This document shows, piece after piece, positions 20,720 through 30,236 of a stretch of DNA of 64,000 nt; position 1 is the stretch's first letter, and each line of letters starts with the position of its first letter. The position numbers and the translations under genes were made by a program. The notes under the pieces are model-generated. The model was not told the origin of the DNA, searched no databases, and was given only the letters and a program-made list of their open reading frames with translations. The stretch is from the NCBI GenBank assembly GCA_016214145.1, contig JACRPA010000005.1, forward strand, positions 372,001-436,000, read 5' to 3'. The stretch is from Rhodocyclales bacterium (GTDB lineage: Bacteria > Pseudomonadota > Gammaproteobacteria > Burkholderiales > Rhodocyclaceae).

Positions 20720-20733
20720 TTGACATGAATCAA
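20720..20733. promoter_or_regulatory. FNR/ANR box TTGAC-ATGA-ATCAA upstream of ccoN
   Basis: Consensus match; TATCCT -10 at 20756-20761 gives TSS about 20768 (-41.5). Confidence 0.8.
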
Positions 20734-20768
20734 TCAGGAAATGATTATTTACAGGTATCCTTGTAATT

Positions 20769-20780
20769 GATAAGGGTATC
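20769..20780. promoter_or_regulatory. GATA-N4-TATC operator candidate at the predicted ccoN TSS
   Basis: GATAAGGGTATC; same core as at 17847 and 19408. Confidence 0.45.
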
Positions 20781-20830
20781 TTGCCTGTGCCCGAATACAA
20801 TCCTGCATTCCCAAAGTGAGGCCTTCCGTT

Positions 20831-22255
20831 ATGGACAACCAAGCGACGTACAACTACAAGGTAGTGCGCCAGTTCGCCGTGATGACGGTGATATGGGGCA
20901 TTGTCGGCATGCTGGTCGGCGTGATCATTGCCGCCCAGTTGGTCTGGCCGGAACTCAATCTGCATGAGTTTCTCGGTTACGGGCGATTGCGGCCGCTGCA
21001 CACCAATGCCGTGATCTTCGCCTTTGGCGGCTGCGCCCTGTTTGCCACCTCCTACTACGTGGTGCAGCGCACCTGCCACACGCCGCTGTTTGCGCCGGGC
21101 CTGGCCGGCTTCACCTTCTGGGGCTGGCAACTGGTGATTGTCCTCGCGGCGGTGACGTTGCCGCTGGGCATGACCAGCGGCAAGGAATACGCCGAGCTCG
21201 AGTGGCCGATCGACATCCTGATTACGCTGGTGTGGGTTTCCTACGCGGTGGTCTTCTTCGGCACCATCATGAAGCGCAAGGTGCCGCACATCTACGTCGC
21301 CAACTGGTTCTACGGCGGCTTCATCCTCACCGTGGCGCTGCTGCATCTGGTCAACAGCTGCGAGATTCCGGTCTCGCTGACCAAGAGCTACTCCTGCTAC
21401 CCCGGCGTGCAGGACGCCATGATCCAGTGGTGGTACGGCCACAACGCGGTGGGCTTCTTCCTCACCGCCGGCTTCCTGGGGATGATGTACTACTTCGTGC
21501 CCAAGCAGGCCGAGCGCCCGGTGTATTCCTACCGCCTCTCGGTGGTGCACTTCTGGGCGCTGATCTTCACCTACATGTGGGCCGGCCCGCACCATCTTCA
21601 CTACACCGCGCTGCCCGACTGGGCCCAGTCGGTCGGCATGATCTTCTCGCTGATCCTGCTGGCGCCTTCCTGGGGCGGCATGATCAACGGCATCATGACC
21701 ATGTCGGGCGCCTGGCACAAACTGCGCGACGACCCGATCCTCAAGTTCCTCATCACCAGCCTGTCCTTCTACGGCATGAGCACCTTCGAGGGCCCGATGA
21801 TGTCGATCAAGACGGTGAACGCCCTGTCGCACTACACCGACTGGACGGTCGGCCACGTGCATAGCGGCGCCCTCGGCTGGGTGGCGATGATCTCCATCGG
21901 CTGCATCTACTACCTGATCCCGCGCCTGTTCGGCAAGGCCCAGATGCACAGCGTCAAGCTGATTACCGCGCACTTCTGGATCGCCACCATCGGCGTCGTG
22001 CTCTACATCGCCGCCATGTGGATTGCCGGGGTGATGCAGGGGCTCATGTGGCGCGCCACCAACCCGGACGGCACGCTCACCTACGCCTTCGTCGAGAGCG
22101 TCAAGTCCACCTATCCGTTCTGGACCATCCGCCTGCTGGGCGGCCTGATGTTCCTCGGCGGCATGCTGCTGATGGCCTGGAACGTCTTCAAGACCATCGC
22201 CGGCGGCAAGGCCTATGACGCACCGGTGCTGGCGCCTGCCGGGCACCACGCCTGA
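20831..22255 (+). CDS. ccoN: cbb3-type cytochrome c oxidase subunit I
   Basis: [88 protein letters not shown]. Confidence 0.97.
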   Translation: MDNQATYNYKVVRQFAVMTVIWGIVGMLVGVIIAAQLVWPELNLHEFLGYGRLRPLHTNAVIFAFGGCALFATSYYVVQRTCHTPLFAPGLAGFTFWGWQLVIVLAAVTLPLGMTSGKEYAELEWPIDILITLVWVSYAVVFFGTIMKRKVPHIYVANWFYGGFILTVALLHLVNSCEIPVSLTKSYSCYPGVQDAMIQWWYGHNAVGFFLTAGFLGMMYYFVPKQAERPVYSYRLSVVHFWALIFTYMWAGPHHLHYTALPDWAQSVGMIFSLILLAPSWGGMINGIMTMSGAWHKLRDDPILKFLITSLSFYGMSTFEGPMMSIKTVNALSHYTDWTVGHVHSGALGWVAMISIGCIYYLIPRLFGKAQMHSVKLITAHFWIATIGVVLYIAAMWIAGVMQGLMWRATNPDGTLTYAFVESVKSTYPFWTIRLLGGLMFLGGMLLMAWNVFKTIAGGKAYDAPVLAPAGHHA

Positions 22256-22273
22256 GATCGGGGAGAAACAATT

Positions 22274-22885
22274 ATGAAACTCACGCATGACTTCATCGAA
22301 CGCAACATCGGCTGGATGATTGGTCTCACGATTCTCGTGGTCAGCTTCGGCGGCCTGGTCGAGATCGTGCCGCTGTTCTTCCAGAAATCCACCACCCAGC
22401 CGGTGGCGGGCCTGAAACCCTACGATCCGGTGCAACTGACCGGGCGCGACGTCTATATCCGCGAAGGCTGCTACAACTGCCACTCGCAGATGATCCGTCC
22501 CTTCCGCGCCGAGACCGAGCGCTACGGCCACTACTCGGTGGCCGGCGAATTCGTCTATGACCACCCCTTCCAGTGGGGCAGCAAGCGCACCGGTCCTGAC
22601 CTGCACCGCGTCGGCGGACGCTACTCCGACGAATGGCACCGCGCCCATCTGATCAACCCGCGCGACGTAGTGCCCGAATCGAACATGCCGGCCTACGCCT
22701 TCCTCGATCGTCCGGCCCAGGCCGGCGACATCGAGGCCAAGATGCGCGCGCTGCGCATGGTCGGCGTGCCCTACCAGGACGCGGAGATCGCCGGGGCGAA
22801 GAAGCTGCTCGAAGGCAAGACCGAACTCGATGCCCTGATCGCCTACCTGCAGGGCCTGGGCACGGCCCTCAAGCAGACGAGGTGA
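22274..22885 (+). CDS. ccoO: cbb3-type cytochrome c oxidase subunit II
   Basis: [53 protein letters not shown]. Confidence 0.97.
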   Translation: MKLTHDFIERNIGWMIGLTILVVSFGGLVEIVPLFFQKSTTQPVAGLKPYDPVQLTGRDVYIREGCYNCHSQMIRPFRAETERYGHYSVAGEFVYDHPFQWGSKRTGPDLHRVGGRYSDEWHRAHLINPRDVVPESNMPAYAFLDRPAQAGDIEAKMRALRMVGVPYQDAEIAGAKKLLEGKTELDALIAYLQGLGTALKQTR

Positions 22886-22888
22886 GCC

Positions 22889-23071
22889 ATGGACATCATC
22901 GACCTGCGTTCGATCATGACGGTGCTGGCGTTTGCCACCTTCGCCGGCATCGTGGTCTGGGCCTATAGCGGGCGGCGCCGCGCGGCTTTCGAGGAAGCCG
23001 CCAACCTGCCCTTTACGGAAGACGAGCTGCCGGGCGAAGCCCGCCAGCAGAAGGAAGGGAAAGCATCATGA
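22889..23071 (+). CDS. ccoQ: cbb3-type cytochrome oxidase subunit CcoQ
   Basis: Short single-TM protein MDIIDLRSIMTVLAFATFAGIVVWAYSGRRRAAFEEAANLPF between ccoO and ccoP. Confidence 0.92.
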   Translation: MDIIDLRSIMTVLAFATFAGIVVWAYSGRRRAAFEEAANLPFTEDELPGEARQQKEGKAS

Positions 23072-23997
23072 GCGATTTCGTCAGCGGATTCTGGAGCGCC
23101 TATGTGGCGCTCATCACCCTGGTCAGCATCGTCGGCTGCGGCGTGTTCCTCTGGTTCCAGGGCAAGGCCCGCGCGACCGCCGCCGCCACCGGCACGGTCG
23201 AGACCATGGGCCATGTGTGGGACGAGACCCTGGAGGAGTACAACAACCCCCTGCCGCGCTGGTGGAGCTGGCTGTTCTACATCACCGTGTTCTTCGCGCT
23301 GGGCTATCTGGCCGTCTATCCGGGTCTGGGCGCCTACCAGGGCGCCTTCGGCTGGAGTTCGAAGGGGCAGTACGACGGAGAGATGAAGCAGGCCGAGGCG
23401 CAGTACGCGCCGATCTTCGCCAAGTTCGCCCAGCAGGAGGTCAAGGCGGTGGCCGCCGACCCGGAGGCGAGGAAGATGGGCGAGCGCCTCTTCCTCACCT
23501 ATTGCGCGCAGTGCCACGGCTCGGACGCGCGCGGCGCCAAGGGCTTCCCCAACCTGGCCGACAAGGATTGGCAGTGGGGCGGCGAGCCCGAGCAGATCAA
23601 GACCTCCATCCTGGAGGGCCGTCAGGGCGTCATGCCGCCACATGCCCACCTCGGCGCCGAGACGGTGAAGGACCTGGCGCATTTCGTGCGATCGCTCTCG
23701 CCCGACAAGCTGGCCCACGACAGCGCCCGCGCCGCGCGCGGCAAGGAGGCCTTCGCCACGGTCGGCTGCGCCGGCTGCCACGGCCCCGACGCGAAGGGCA
23801 TGGCCGCGGTGGGCTCACCCAACCTGACCGACTCGACCTGGCTCTACGGCTCCTCGGAGGCCACCATCATCGAGACCATCGGCAAGGGCCGCAGCAACAA
23901 GATGCCCGCCCACAAGGAGTTCCTCGGCGAGGCCAAGGTGCATCTGCTCGCGGCCTACGTCTATGGCCTCTCGCAGGGCGGAACCGAGAAGAAGTGA
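23068..23997 (+). CDS. ccoP: cbb3-type cytochrome c oxidase subunit III (dihaem)
   Basis: HVWDETLEEYNNPLPRWWSWLFYITVFF; two haem c motifs CAQCH and CAGCH. Confidence 0.97.
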   Translation: MSDFVSGFWSAYVALITLVSIVGCGVFLWFQGKARATAAATGTVETMGHVWDETLEEYNNPLPRWWSWLFYITVFFALGYLAVYPGLGAYQGAFGWSSKGQYDGEMKQAEAQYAPIFAKFAQQEVKAVAADPEARKMGERLFLTYCAQCHGSDARGAKGFPNLADKDWQWGGEPEQIKTSILEGRQGVMPPHAHLGAETVKDLAHFVRSLSPDKLAHDSARAARGKEAFATVGCAGCHGPDAKGMAAVGSPNLTDSTWLYGSSEATIIETIGKGRSNKMPAHKEFLGEAKVHLLAAYVYGLSQGGTEKK

Positions 23998-24019
23998 AGT
24001 AAAGCTGTCACAATAACGA

Positions 24020-24051
24020 CCCCGGGGACACCGTCCCCGGGGCATCTTTTT
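24020..24051 (+). terminator. Intrinsic terminator after ccoP
   Basis: CCCCGGGGAC-ACC-GTCCCCGGGG followed by CATCTTTTT. Confidence 0.85.
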
Positions 24052-24071
24052 CCCCAATAGCGAACGGCACC

Positions 24072-25499
24072 ATGGCGCAGCCCGCCTCCAAGCTGGAACA
24101 GACCGGCGCAAAGGTCATTCCGATCCAGGAATCGTCCCTCTACGAGCCGCACAGGAAGATCTATGCCCGCAGCGTGACGGGGGTGTTCGCCACCTGGCGC
24201 TGGGCGCTGGTGTGGATCACCCAGGTCCTCTATTACGGACTGTGCTGGATGGAATGGAACGGCCGCCAGGCCGTGCTGTTCGAACTGGTCGAGCGCAAGT
24301 TCTACATTTTCGGCCTGGTGTTCTGGCCGCAGGACGTGTTCTACCTGTCCATCCTGCTCATCATTTCCGCGTTGTCGCTGTTCCTGTTCACCGCCGTTGC
24401 CGGGCGCCTGTTCTGCGGCTACGCCTGCCCGCAGACCGTCTACACCGAAATCTTCATGTGGGTCGAGAAGCTCATCGAGGGCGATCGTTCCGCACGCATT
24501 AAATTCGACGCCGCGCCGATGAGCGCCGGCAAATTCGCCCGCAAGACGGCCAAGCACGCCGTCTGGCTGGCAATCGCCTTGTGGACCGGCTTCACCTTCG
24601 TCGGCTATTTCACGCCGATCAAGACCCTGGCGGGTTCGGTGATGGGCTGGCAGCTCGGTCCCTGGGAAACCTTCTGGATTTTCTTCTACGGCTTCGCCAC
24701 CTGGGGCAACGCCGGCTTCATGCGCGAGCAGGTGTGCAAGTACATGTGCCCCTATGCCCGTTTCCAGGGCGTCATGTTCGATCCCGACACGCTGATCGTC
24801 ACCTACGACGCCGAGCGCGGCGAACCGCGCGGCGCGCGCTCGAAGAAGCTCGACTACAAGGCTGCCGGCAAGGGCGAATGCGTCGATTGCGGCATCTGCG
24901 TGCAGGTCTGCCCGACCGGCATCGACATTCGCGAGGGCATGCAATACGAATGCATCGGCTGCTCGGCCTGCATCGACGCCTGCGATCAGGTGATGGACAA
25001 GATGGACTATCCGCGCGGCCTGATCCGCTACTCCACCGAGCATGCCCTGGCCGAGCACTGGGGCCGCAAGGAAATCATCCACCATATCCTGCGTCCGCGC
25101 ACGCTGCTCTACGGCGCCATTCTTTCAGCGATCGTCATCGCCGCCGCGGCGGGACTGACTTTGCGCCAGCCGCTCAAGGTGGACGTCATCCGCGACCGCG
25201 CCACGCTGGCCCGTGAAGTCGAGGGCGGCCTGATCGAGAACGTCTATCGCCTGCAGATCATGAACCTGGCCGAGGAGCCGCGCCGCTTCGCGCTGGCCGT
25301 GAGCGGCCTCAAGGACATACAGATCGCCACCGACCCCATCGTCGAGATACCGGCCGCCGCCACCCAGGCCGTTTCGGTGCGCGTGCGCGTCGAGCCGGAC
25401 GCCGGCCCGCGCGGCTCCCACCGCATCCATTTCGAAGTGCGCGCCCTCAACCACGACGATGTGTTCGTGCGCGAGAAGGCGAGCTTCCTGCTGCCATGA
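24072..25499 (+). CDS. ccoG: Cytochrome c oxidase accessory protein CcoG
   Basis: GRLFCGYACPQTVYTEIFMWVE, CVDCGICVQVCPTGIDIREGMQYECIGCSACIDACD. Confidence 0.96.
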   Translation: MAQPASKLEQTGAKVIPIQESSLYEPHRKIYARSVTGVFATWRWALVWITQVLYYGLCWMEWNGRQAVLFELVERKFYIFGLVFWPQDVFYLSILLIISALSLFLFTAVAGRLFCGYACPQTVYTEIFMWVEKLIEGDRSARIKFDAAPMSAGKFARKTAKHAVWLAIALWTGFTFVGYFTPIKTLAGSVMGWQLGPWETFWIFFYGFATWGNAGFMREQVCKYMCPYARFQGVMFDPDTLIVTYDAERGEPRGARSKKLDYKAAGKGECVDCGICVQVCPTGIDIREGMQYECIGCSACIDACDQVMDKMDYPRGLIRYSTEHALAEHWGRKEIIHHILRPRTLLYGAILSAIVIAAAAGLTLRQPLKVDVIRDRATLAREVEGGLIENVYRLQIMNLAEEPRRFALAVSGLKDIQIATDPIVEIPAAATQAVSVRVRVEPDAGPRGSHRIHFEVRALNHDDVFVREKASFLLP

Positions 25500-26110
25500 G
25501 CGCTCCCGCCGGGCCGTCCCAAGGGGGCGCAGTCAATAGCATGGAGCGGGCGCAGTCCGCGAACGCCAGTCACCCCCTTCCTCGGGAAGGGGGAAGGGGG
25601 GAAGGGCGTCCATTCCCGGACAGCCGTCCCTGGTATCGCCACCACTGGCCGTGGATCCTCATGGCCGGGCCGGGCGTAGTGGTGGTGGCCGGGATCGTCA
25701 CCGCCTGGATCGCGGTGACCACCAGCGACGGACTGGTGGCCGACGACTACTACAAGCAGGGACTGGCGGTTAACCAGAAACTGGCGCGCAACGATGCCGC
25801 AGCCGCGATGCAACTCGAAGCTCGTCTGCGCATAGCCGTGGATCGCATCGAACTGCGCATGGTTTCGCGTGCCGGCGCACCGCTGCCCTCGCGGGTACGG
25901 GTCACGCTGGCGCATCCGACCCGCGGAGGCGAGGACCAGAAACTGCTCCTGGCGGGCGAGCAGGGCGCCTACGCGGGCCAGCTAGTGGCGCCGGGCCCGG
26001 GCCGCTGGCAGGTGGTGATCGAGGATGAGGCCAATACCTGGCGCCTTGCCGGCAGCGTGCAGTTGCCGGATGCGCCGGAAACCCTGCTCATGGCAGCCGG
26101 AAAAAGATAA
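25496..26110 (+). CDS. ccoH: FixH/CcoH family protein
   Basis: RPWYRHHWPWILMAGPGVVVVAGIVTAWIAVTTSDGLVADDYYKQGLAVN; overlaps ccoG stop; N-terminal ~40 aa partly encoded by a repeat. Confidence 0.88.
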   Translation: MSAPAGPSQGGAVNSMERAQSANASHPLPREGGRGEGRPFPDSRPWYRHHWPWILMAGPGVVVVAGIVTAWIAVTTSDGLVADDYYKQGLAVNQKLARNDAAAAMQLEARLRIAVDRIELRMVSRAGAPLPSRVRVTLAHPTRGGEDQKLLLAGEQGAYAGQLVAPGPGRWQVVIEDEANTWRLAGSVQLPDAPETLLMAAGKR

Positions 26111-26146
26111 CGATAAAAATACAGCGACACCCAAACGGAGAGAGAC

Positions 26147-26428
26147 ATGCAAAGACTGATCTGGATCCTGTGGCCGTCCTTCGTCGTGGCCGGCATCGCC
26201 GAGGCGGTTTTTTTCACCCTTATCGATCCGCAGGAGCTCTACCTGTTCGGCGAACCGGTGAGCTTCTCGCGCATCGCGACCTATTCCCTCGGCTTTTTCG
26301 CCTTCTGGGCGCTGTGTGCGGCTTCCAGCATGTTCACCTGCTTCATCCAGCGCTCCTCGCGTGAAATCAACAGCTGCCCCCTGCCGAAGCGCGAACGTCC
26401 CTCCGACTGTCCCAAGTTCGACGAGTAG
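26147..26428 (+). CDS. Small two-TM membrane protein, unknown function
   Basis: MQRLIWILWPSFVVAGIAEAVFFTLIDPQELYLFGEPVSFSRIATYSLGFFAFWALCAASSMFTCFIQ; SD GGAGAGAG. Confidence 0.75.
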   Translation: MQRLIWILWPSFVVAGIAEAVFFTLIDPQELYLFGEPVSFSRIATYSLGFFAFWALCAASSMFTCFIQRSSREINSCPLPKRERPSDCPKFDE

Positions 26429-26560
26429 GGCTGCCGCCTGCCTGGCCGCCGGGTGTAGAATCGTTCCATGCCAGCGCTCCCCGGAATCCGGAGCGCGGCC
26501 ACAAAAAAATAACGACGGCAGCGCAGGGCGGGCTGCTGACACCTCCGCGAAGGCGAGGTT

Positions 26561-27619
26561 ATGGCGGATACGGACGAATGCGATGTGCTGGTTGTCGGGC
26601 TGGGCCCGGCTGGCGCCGCGGCCGCAACGGCAGCGGCCAAGGCGGGCGCGCGCGTCCTGGCCGTCGAGCGGCGGCAATCCCTGGGCGGCGTCGCCAACTG
26701 TCCCGAGTTCATTCCCATCCCCCTTGGCCTGCATGCCCGCGCAGATCATGTGGTGATCCAGAGTATCGTCGGTACGCGCAACCATCTGGGCGACGGCACG
26801 TGCGCGGACAGCCTGTTGCCGGGCTGCGTCGTGAATCGCGATGCCTTCGACCGGGCGCTGGTGGACTTCTCCCGCGCCGCCGGCGCTCAACTGCGCCACG
26901 ACATCGTATTCGCCGGCCTGGATGCCGACCATAGCGAGGCGACGTTGAATCAGAACGGGCGTTCGCGCAAGATGCATTACCGCGCGCTGGTGGCCGCCGA
27001 CGGGCATGCCTCCTCCGTGGCGCGCCTGCTCGGATTGCCCGCACTGAAGAAAATGTACACCCGGCGTTATCGCGTTGCGCTGCATGTGCCGCAGGACGCG
27101 GTGGACGTCTGGATATCGCCGCGCTATCCCGGCGGCTACGGCTGGCTGATCCCGGCGGGGCGGGAGGCCATCCTCGGCACGGGCATGGAAGAGCGGGTCG
27201 CCCGCGAGGCGCTGGATGCCCTGCACCGGCAGCTTGCCGGGGCCGGGCTGGTGGGCAGCGAAGTGCTTGGCCAATCCGCCGGGGCCGTTCCGGTGGAAGG
27301 TCTCCGCGAGAAACTCTCCTTTGGCAATATCCTGTTTGCGGGCGATGCAGGCGGACTCGCCCATCCCCTCACCGGCGCGGGCATCCATCCCGCCGTGGTT
27401 TCCGGCGAAGCGGCGGGTCGCGCAGCAGCCGAATGGTCGGTTGGGCATCTCGGCGCGCTCCCTGCCTATGAGGCAAAAATGCGCGGGCAGTTTGGCGAGA
27501 CGCTGGCGCGGGCGTTGAAGCGGCGCGGGCCGCTGGAATCGCCTCTTGGCACCGATGGCGGCGCCTCCGACCTGGAAGCCGGCGGCTGGAGTGTCGTGCG
27601 CGGGGCGTTCGAGCAGTAG
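26561..27619 (+). CDS. FAD-dependent oxidoreductase (geranylgeranyl-reductase-like)
   Basis: CDVLVVGLGPAGAAAATAAAKAGARVLAVERR; FAGDAGGLAHPLTGAGIHPAVVSGEAAG. Confidence 0.82.
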   Translation: MADTDECDVLVVGLGPAGAAAATAAAKAGARVLAVERRQSLGGVANCPEFIPIPLGLHARADHVVIQSIVGTRNHLGDGTCADSLLPGCVVNRDAFDRALVDFSRAAGAQLRHDIVFAGLDADHSEATLNQNGRSRKMHYRALVAADGHASSVARLLGLPALKKMYTRRYRVALHVPQDAVDVWISPRYPGGYGWLIPAGREAILGTGMEERVAREALDALHRQLAGAGLVGSEVLGQSAGAVPVEGLREKLSFGNILFAGDAGGLAHPLTGAGIHPAVVSGEAAGRAAAEWSVGHLGALPAYEAKMRGQFGETLARALKRRGPLESPLGTDGGASDLEAGGWSVVRGAFEQ

Positions 27620-27620
27620 C

Positions 27621-28214
27621 TCAGGCAGTTGTGCGCGAGGGCCCGACGCCGATCGGCGGCGGGGCGAGATTGACGATGCGCGAGAAGAGCGAGCGGAACT
27701 CCTGATCCGGTTCGGCGCCGAAGCGCGGATCGCCGTTCGTGCCGAAGGCCTGCGCGATCTCCACCCAGTCCTCCGCCTGCAGGTGCTGCTTGGCGATGGG
27801 GATGACGACGTTCTCTTCCAGCGCCATGTGTACGGCGATTTCGTCGGCGAAGGTTTCCGCCGCCGCCATGAAAGCCTCGCGGCCGCCGGGCGCGCCCGCC
27901 TCGTAGCGTCCCAGGGCCATTTCCAGCGCCTTGACATGCTCTGCGCCGGCACGGTGCTGCCTCTCCAGTTCCATGATGGCCTTGTCCGCCTCTCGCGTGC
28001 GCATCTTGAGGCGGCGGAACAGGTAGGCCTCCTCCTTCGGGTGGTGCAGCTTTTGCGGGAAGGTGTCGATGTAGTAAAGCATCGCCCAGAGCAGCTTGCT
28101 GTCGGGTTCGATGCCTTTCTCGCGCATCTCGCGGACGATGAAGCGCAGACCGTGCGTGACGGCGGCAAGGGAGCGGTGCTCGTCGAGGATGATGGTGAGT
28201 GCGGTGTTGAGCAT
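27621..28214 (-). CDS. Hemerythrin domain-containing protein
   Basis: LDEHRSLAAVTHGLRFIVREM, HPKEEAYLFRRL, HMALEENVVIPIAKQHL. Confidence 0.88.
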   Translation of the reverse strand: MLNTALTIILDEHRSLAAVTHGLRFIVREMREKGIEPDSKLLWAMLYYIDTFPQKLHHPKEEAYLFRRLKMRTREADKAIMELERQHRAGAEHVKALEMALGRYEAGAPGGREAFMAAAETFADEIAVHMALEENVVIPIAKQHLQAEDWVEIAQAFGTNGDPRFGAEPDQEFRSLFSRIVNLAPPPIGVGPSRTTA

Positions 28215-28226
28215 GACGCTTGGATC

Positions 28227-28670
28227 CTATCGATAGACCAGGACGGGCACCTTGGAATGGGTCAGCACTTTCTGCGTTTCCGAGCCGAGCAGCAGCCCGG
28301 ACAGGCCGCGCCGCCCATGCGATGCCATGAAAATGAGGTCGCAGCCGCTTTCAGCGGCTGCCTTGATGATCGCTTCGTAGGGCACATCGCTGGTGGTTGC
28401 GGCGACGGTGCAGGGCACGCCGGCGGCGGCGGCCAGTTTCTGCGCCGCAGCGAGGATTTCCTGCGACTGCTTTTCCGCCATCTCGGCGAACTTCTCCGGC
28501 GTGGTCGGGTCGATCAGCGCGCCTTCGCCATAGAAGGCCACGGGATAGTCGGGCTTGGAATAGAAAAACGTGACCCTGGCGCCGGTTTCCCGGGCGAAAT
28601 CGACGGCTTTTTTCACGGTGTCGGTGGACAGCGCCGAACCGTCGGTGGGGACGAGGATATGCTTGAACAT
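28227..28670 (-). CDS. Universal stress protein
   Basis: FKHILVPTDGSALSTDTVKKAVDFA; MASHGRRGLSGLLLGSETQKVLTHSKVPVLVYR. Confidence 0.95.
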   Translation of the reverse strand: MFKHILVPTDGSALSTDTVKKAVDFARETGARVTFFYSKPDYPVAFYGEGALIDPTTPEKFAEMAEKQSQEILAAAQKLAAAAGVPCTVAATTSDVPYEAIIKAAAESGCDLIFMASHGRRGLSGLLLGSETQKVLTHSKVPVLVYR

Positions 28671-28696
28671 GCTGCCCTCCTGTGAGAGATGGAATC

Positions 28697-28737
28697 ATTA
28701 TAGGAAGCGCAACCCGATAGCGATTGACGCAGATCAA
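28697..28737 (-). promoter_or_regulatory. FNR-dependent promoter: FNR box TTGAC-GCAG-ATCAA (28724-28737) and minus-strand TATAAT (28697-28702)
   Basis: Box centre lies about 40.5 nt upstream of the TSS predicted from TATAAT on the minus strand. Confidence 0.75.
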
Positions 28738-28771
28738 GCATGATACTGCTATCACGGGAACAGAATGCAGC

Positions 28772-30226
28772 ATGCGTATCACTTTTCATGGCGCCGCCGG
28801 GGAGGTGACCGGTTCCTGCTTCCTGGTCGAAACGGAGGAAGTGCGTTTCCTCGTCGACTGCGGCATGTTCCAGGGCGGCCGCGATGCCTGGCGGAAAAAC
28901 CTGCGTGCGTTGTCCTTCGACCTGCGCAGCCTGGACTTTATCCTGCTCACGCACGCCCATCTCGACCACTCAGGGCTGCTGCCGCGCGCCGCCGCCCTGG
29001 GGTTCCGCGGGCCGGTGCATGCAACGGCGGCGACAGTGGATCTGCTCGGCGTCATGCTGCTCGATTCGGCCCACATCCAGGAAAAGGAAGCGGAGTGGGA
29101 GGCCAAGCGCGCCCATGCCGGGCGCACCCCAAGAGTACTTCCTCAGGGCGGCTTCGCCGGCCCTTCAGGGCGCGGCCGGGGCCAGCCGGGCGCCCTGCTG
29201 TACACCGTGGCGCAGGCGCAGGCTTGCCTGCGGCAGTTGCGCAGGGAGGGATACGACCGGGCCTTCCAGCCGCATCCAGCGGTCAAGGTGTGCCTGCGCG
29301 ACGCAGGGCATATCCTCGGTTCGGCCATCGCCGAGGTCTGGGTCGAAGCGGCGGGGCGCACGCGCAAGCTGGTGTTTTCCGGCGACCTCGGCATGCCGGC
29401 GCGTCCGGTGCTGCGCGATCCGCAGCCGATCGAGTCGGCGGACGTGCTTTTCGTCGAATCCACCTACGGCAACCGCCTGCACAAGACGCTCGAGGCGACC
29501 GAGGACGAACTCGTCGAGGCGATCGAGAACACCTTGCACCGCAAGCACGGCAACGTCGTCATGCCGGCTTTTTCCGTCGGCCGCACGCAGGAGGTGCTGT
29601 TCGTGCTGGCCGATCTGGTGCGGCGCGGGCGCCTCAGGCACCTGCAGGTCTATGTCGATTCGCCGATGTCGATGGCCGCCACCGAAATCACCCTGCGGCA
29701 CACCGAGTTGCTCGATGACCACACGCTCGAATTGATCGAATGGCAGCGCGCCCATCCCGATGCGATGCAGGTGCGCTTCGTGCAGGACGTCGAGGAGTCG
29801 ATTTCGCTCAACCAGGTGAAGAGCGGCCTGGTGATCCTTTCGGCCAGCGGCATGTGCGACGCCGGGCGCATCAAGTACCACCTGCTCAACAATCTCGGGC
29901 GACGCGAGGCCTCGGTGATCATCACCGGCTTCCAGGCGGCGGGCACGCTGGGCCGGCGCCTGGTGGAGGGCGCCCGTTCCGCCACCATTTTCGGCCAGAG
30001 CGTTCCCGTGCGCGCCGACATCCACACCATCGGCGGCCTCTCCGCGCACGCCGACCAGGACGGGCTGCTCGGCTGGCTGGGGCATTTCCGCCGGCCGCCG
30101 CAACGGACGTTCGTCGTCCATGGCGAGGTGGAAATCGCCGAGGCCTTTGCCGGCGCTGTCGAGCGGCGGTTGAAGTGGAATAATGTCAGCGTGCCGCAAT
30201 ACGGCAGCAGCGTCGATTTGTCATAG
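28772..30226 (+). CDS. MBL-fold/beta-CASP nuclease (RNA exonuclease-like)
   Basis: MRITFHGAAGEVTGSCFLVE, LTHAHLDHSGLLP, STYGNRLH, SASGMCDAGRIKYHL, FVVHGE. Confidence 0.9.
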   Translation: MRITFHGAAGEVTGSCFLVETEEVRFLVDCGMFQGGRDAWRKNLRALSFDLRSLDFILLTHAHLDHSGLLPRAAALGFRGPVHATAATVDLLGVMLLDSAHIQEKEAEWEAKRAHAGRTPRVLPQGGFAGPSGRGRGQPGALLYTVAQAQACLRQLRREGYDRAFQPHPAVKVCLRDAGHILGSAIAEVWVEAAGRTRKLVFSGDLGMPARPVLRDPQPIESADVLFVESTYGNRLHKTLEATEDELVEAIENTLHRKHGNVVMPAFSVGRTQEVLFVLADLVRRGRLRHLQVYVDSPMSMAATEITLRHTELLDDHTLELIEWQRAHPDAMQVRFVQDVEESISLNQVKSGLVILSASGMCDAGRIKYHLLNNLGRREASVIITGFQAAGTLGRRLVEGARSATIFGQSVPVRADIHTIGGLSAHADQDGLLGWLGHFRRPPQRTFVVHGEVEIAEAFAGAVERRLKWNNVSVPQYGSSVDLS

Positions 30227-30236
30227 GGAATTCACC

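Noticed and set aside
20766-20779. Second FNR box (TTGAT-AAGG-GTATC) at ccoN
   Set aside because: Right half-site does not match ATCAA; better explained as the GATA-N4-TATC palindrome.
20714-22648. 644-aa minus-strand ORF opposite ccoN/ccoO
   Set aside because: Antisense shadow; ccoN/ccoO are unambiguous.
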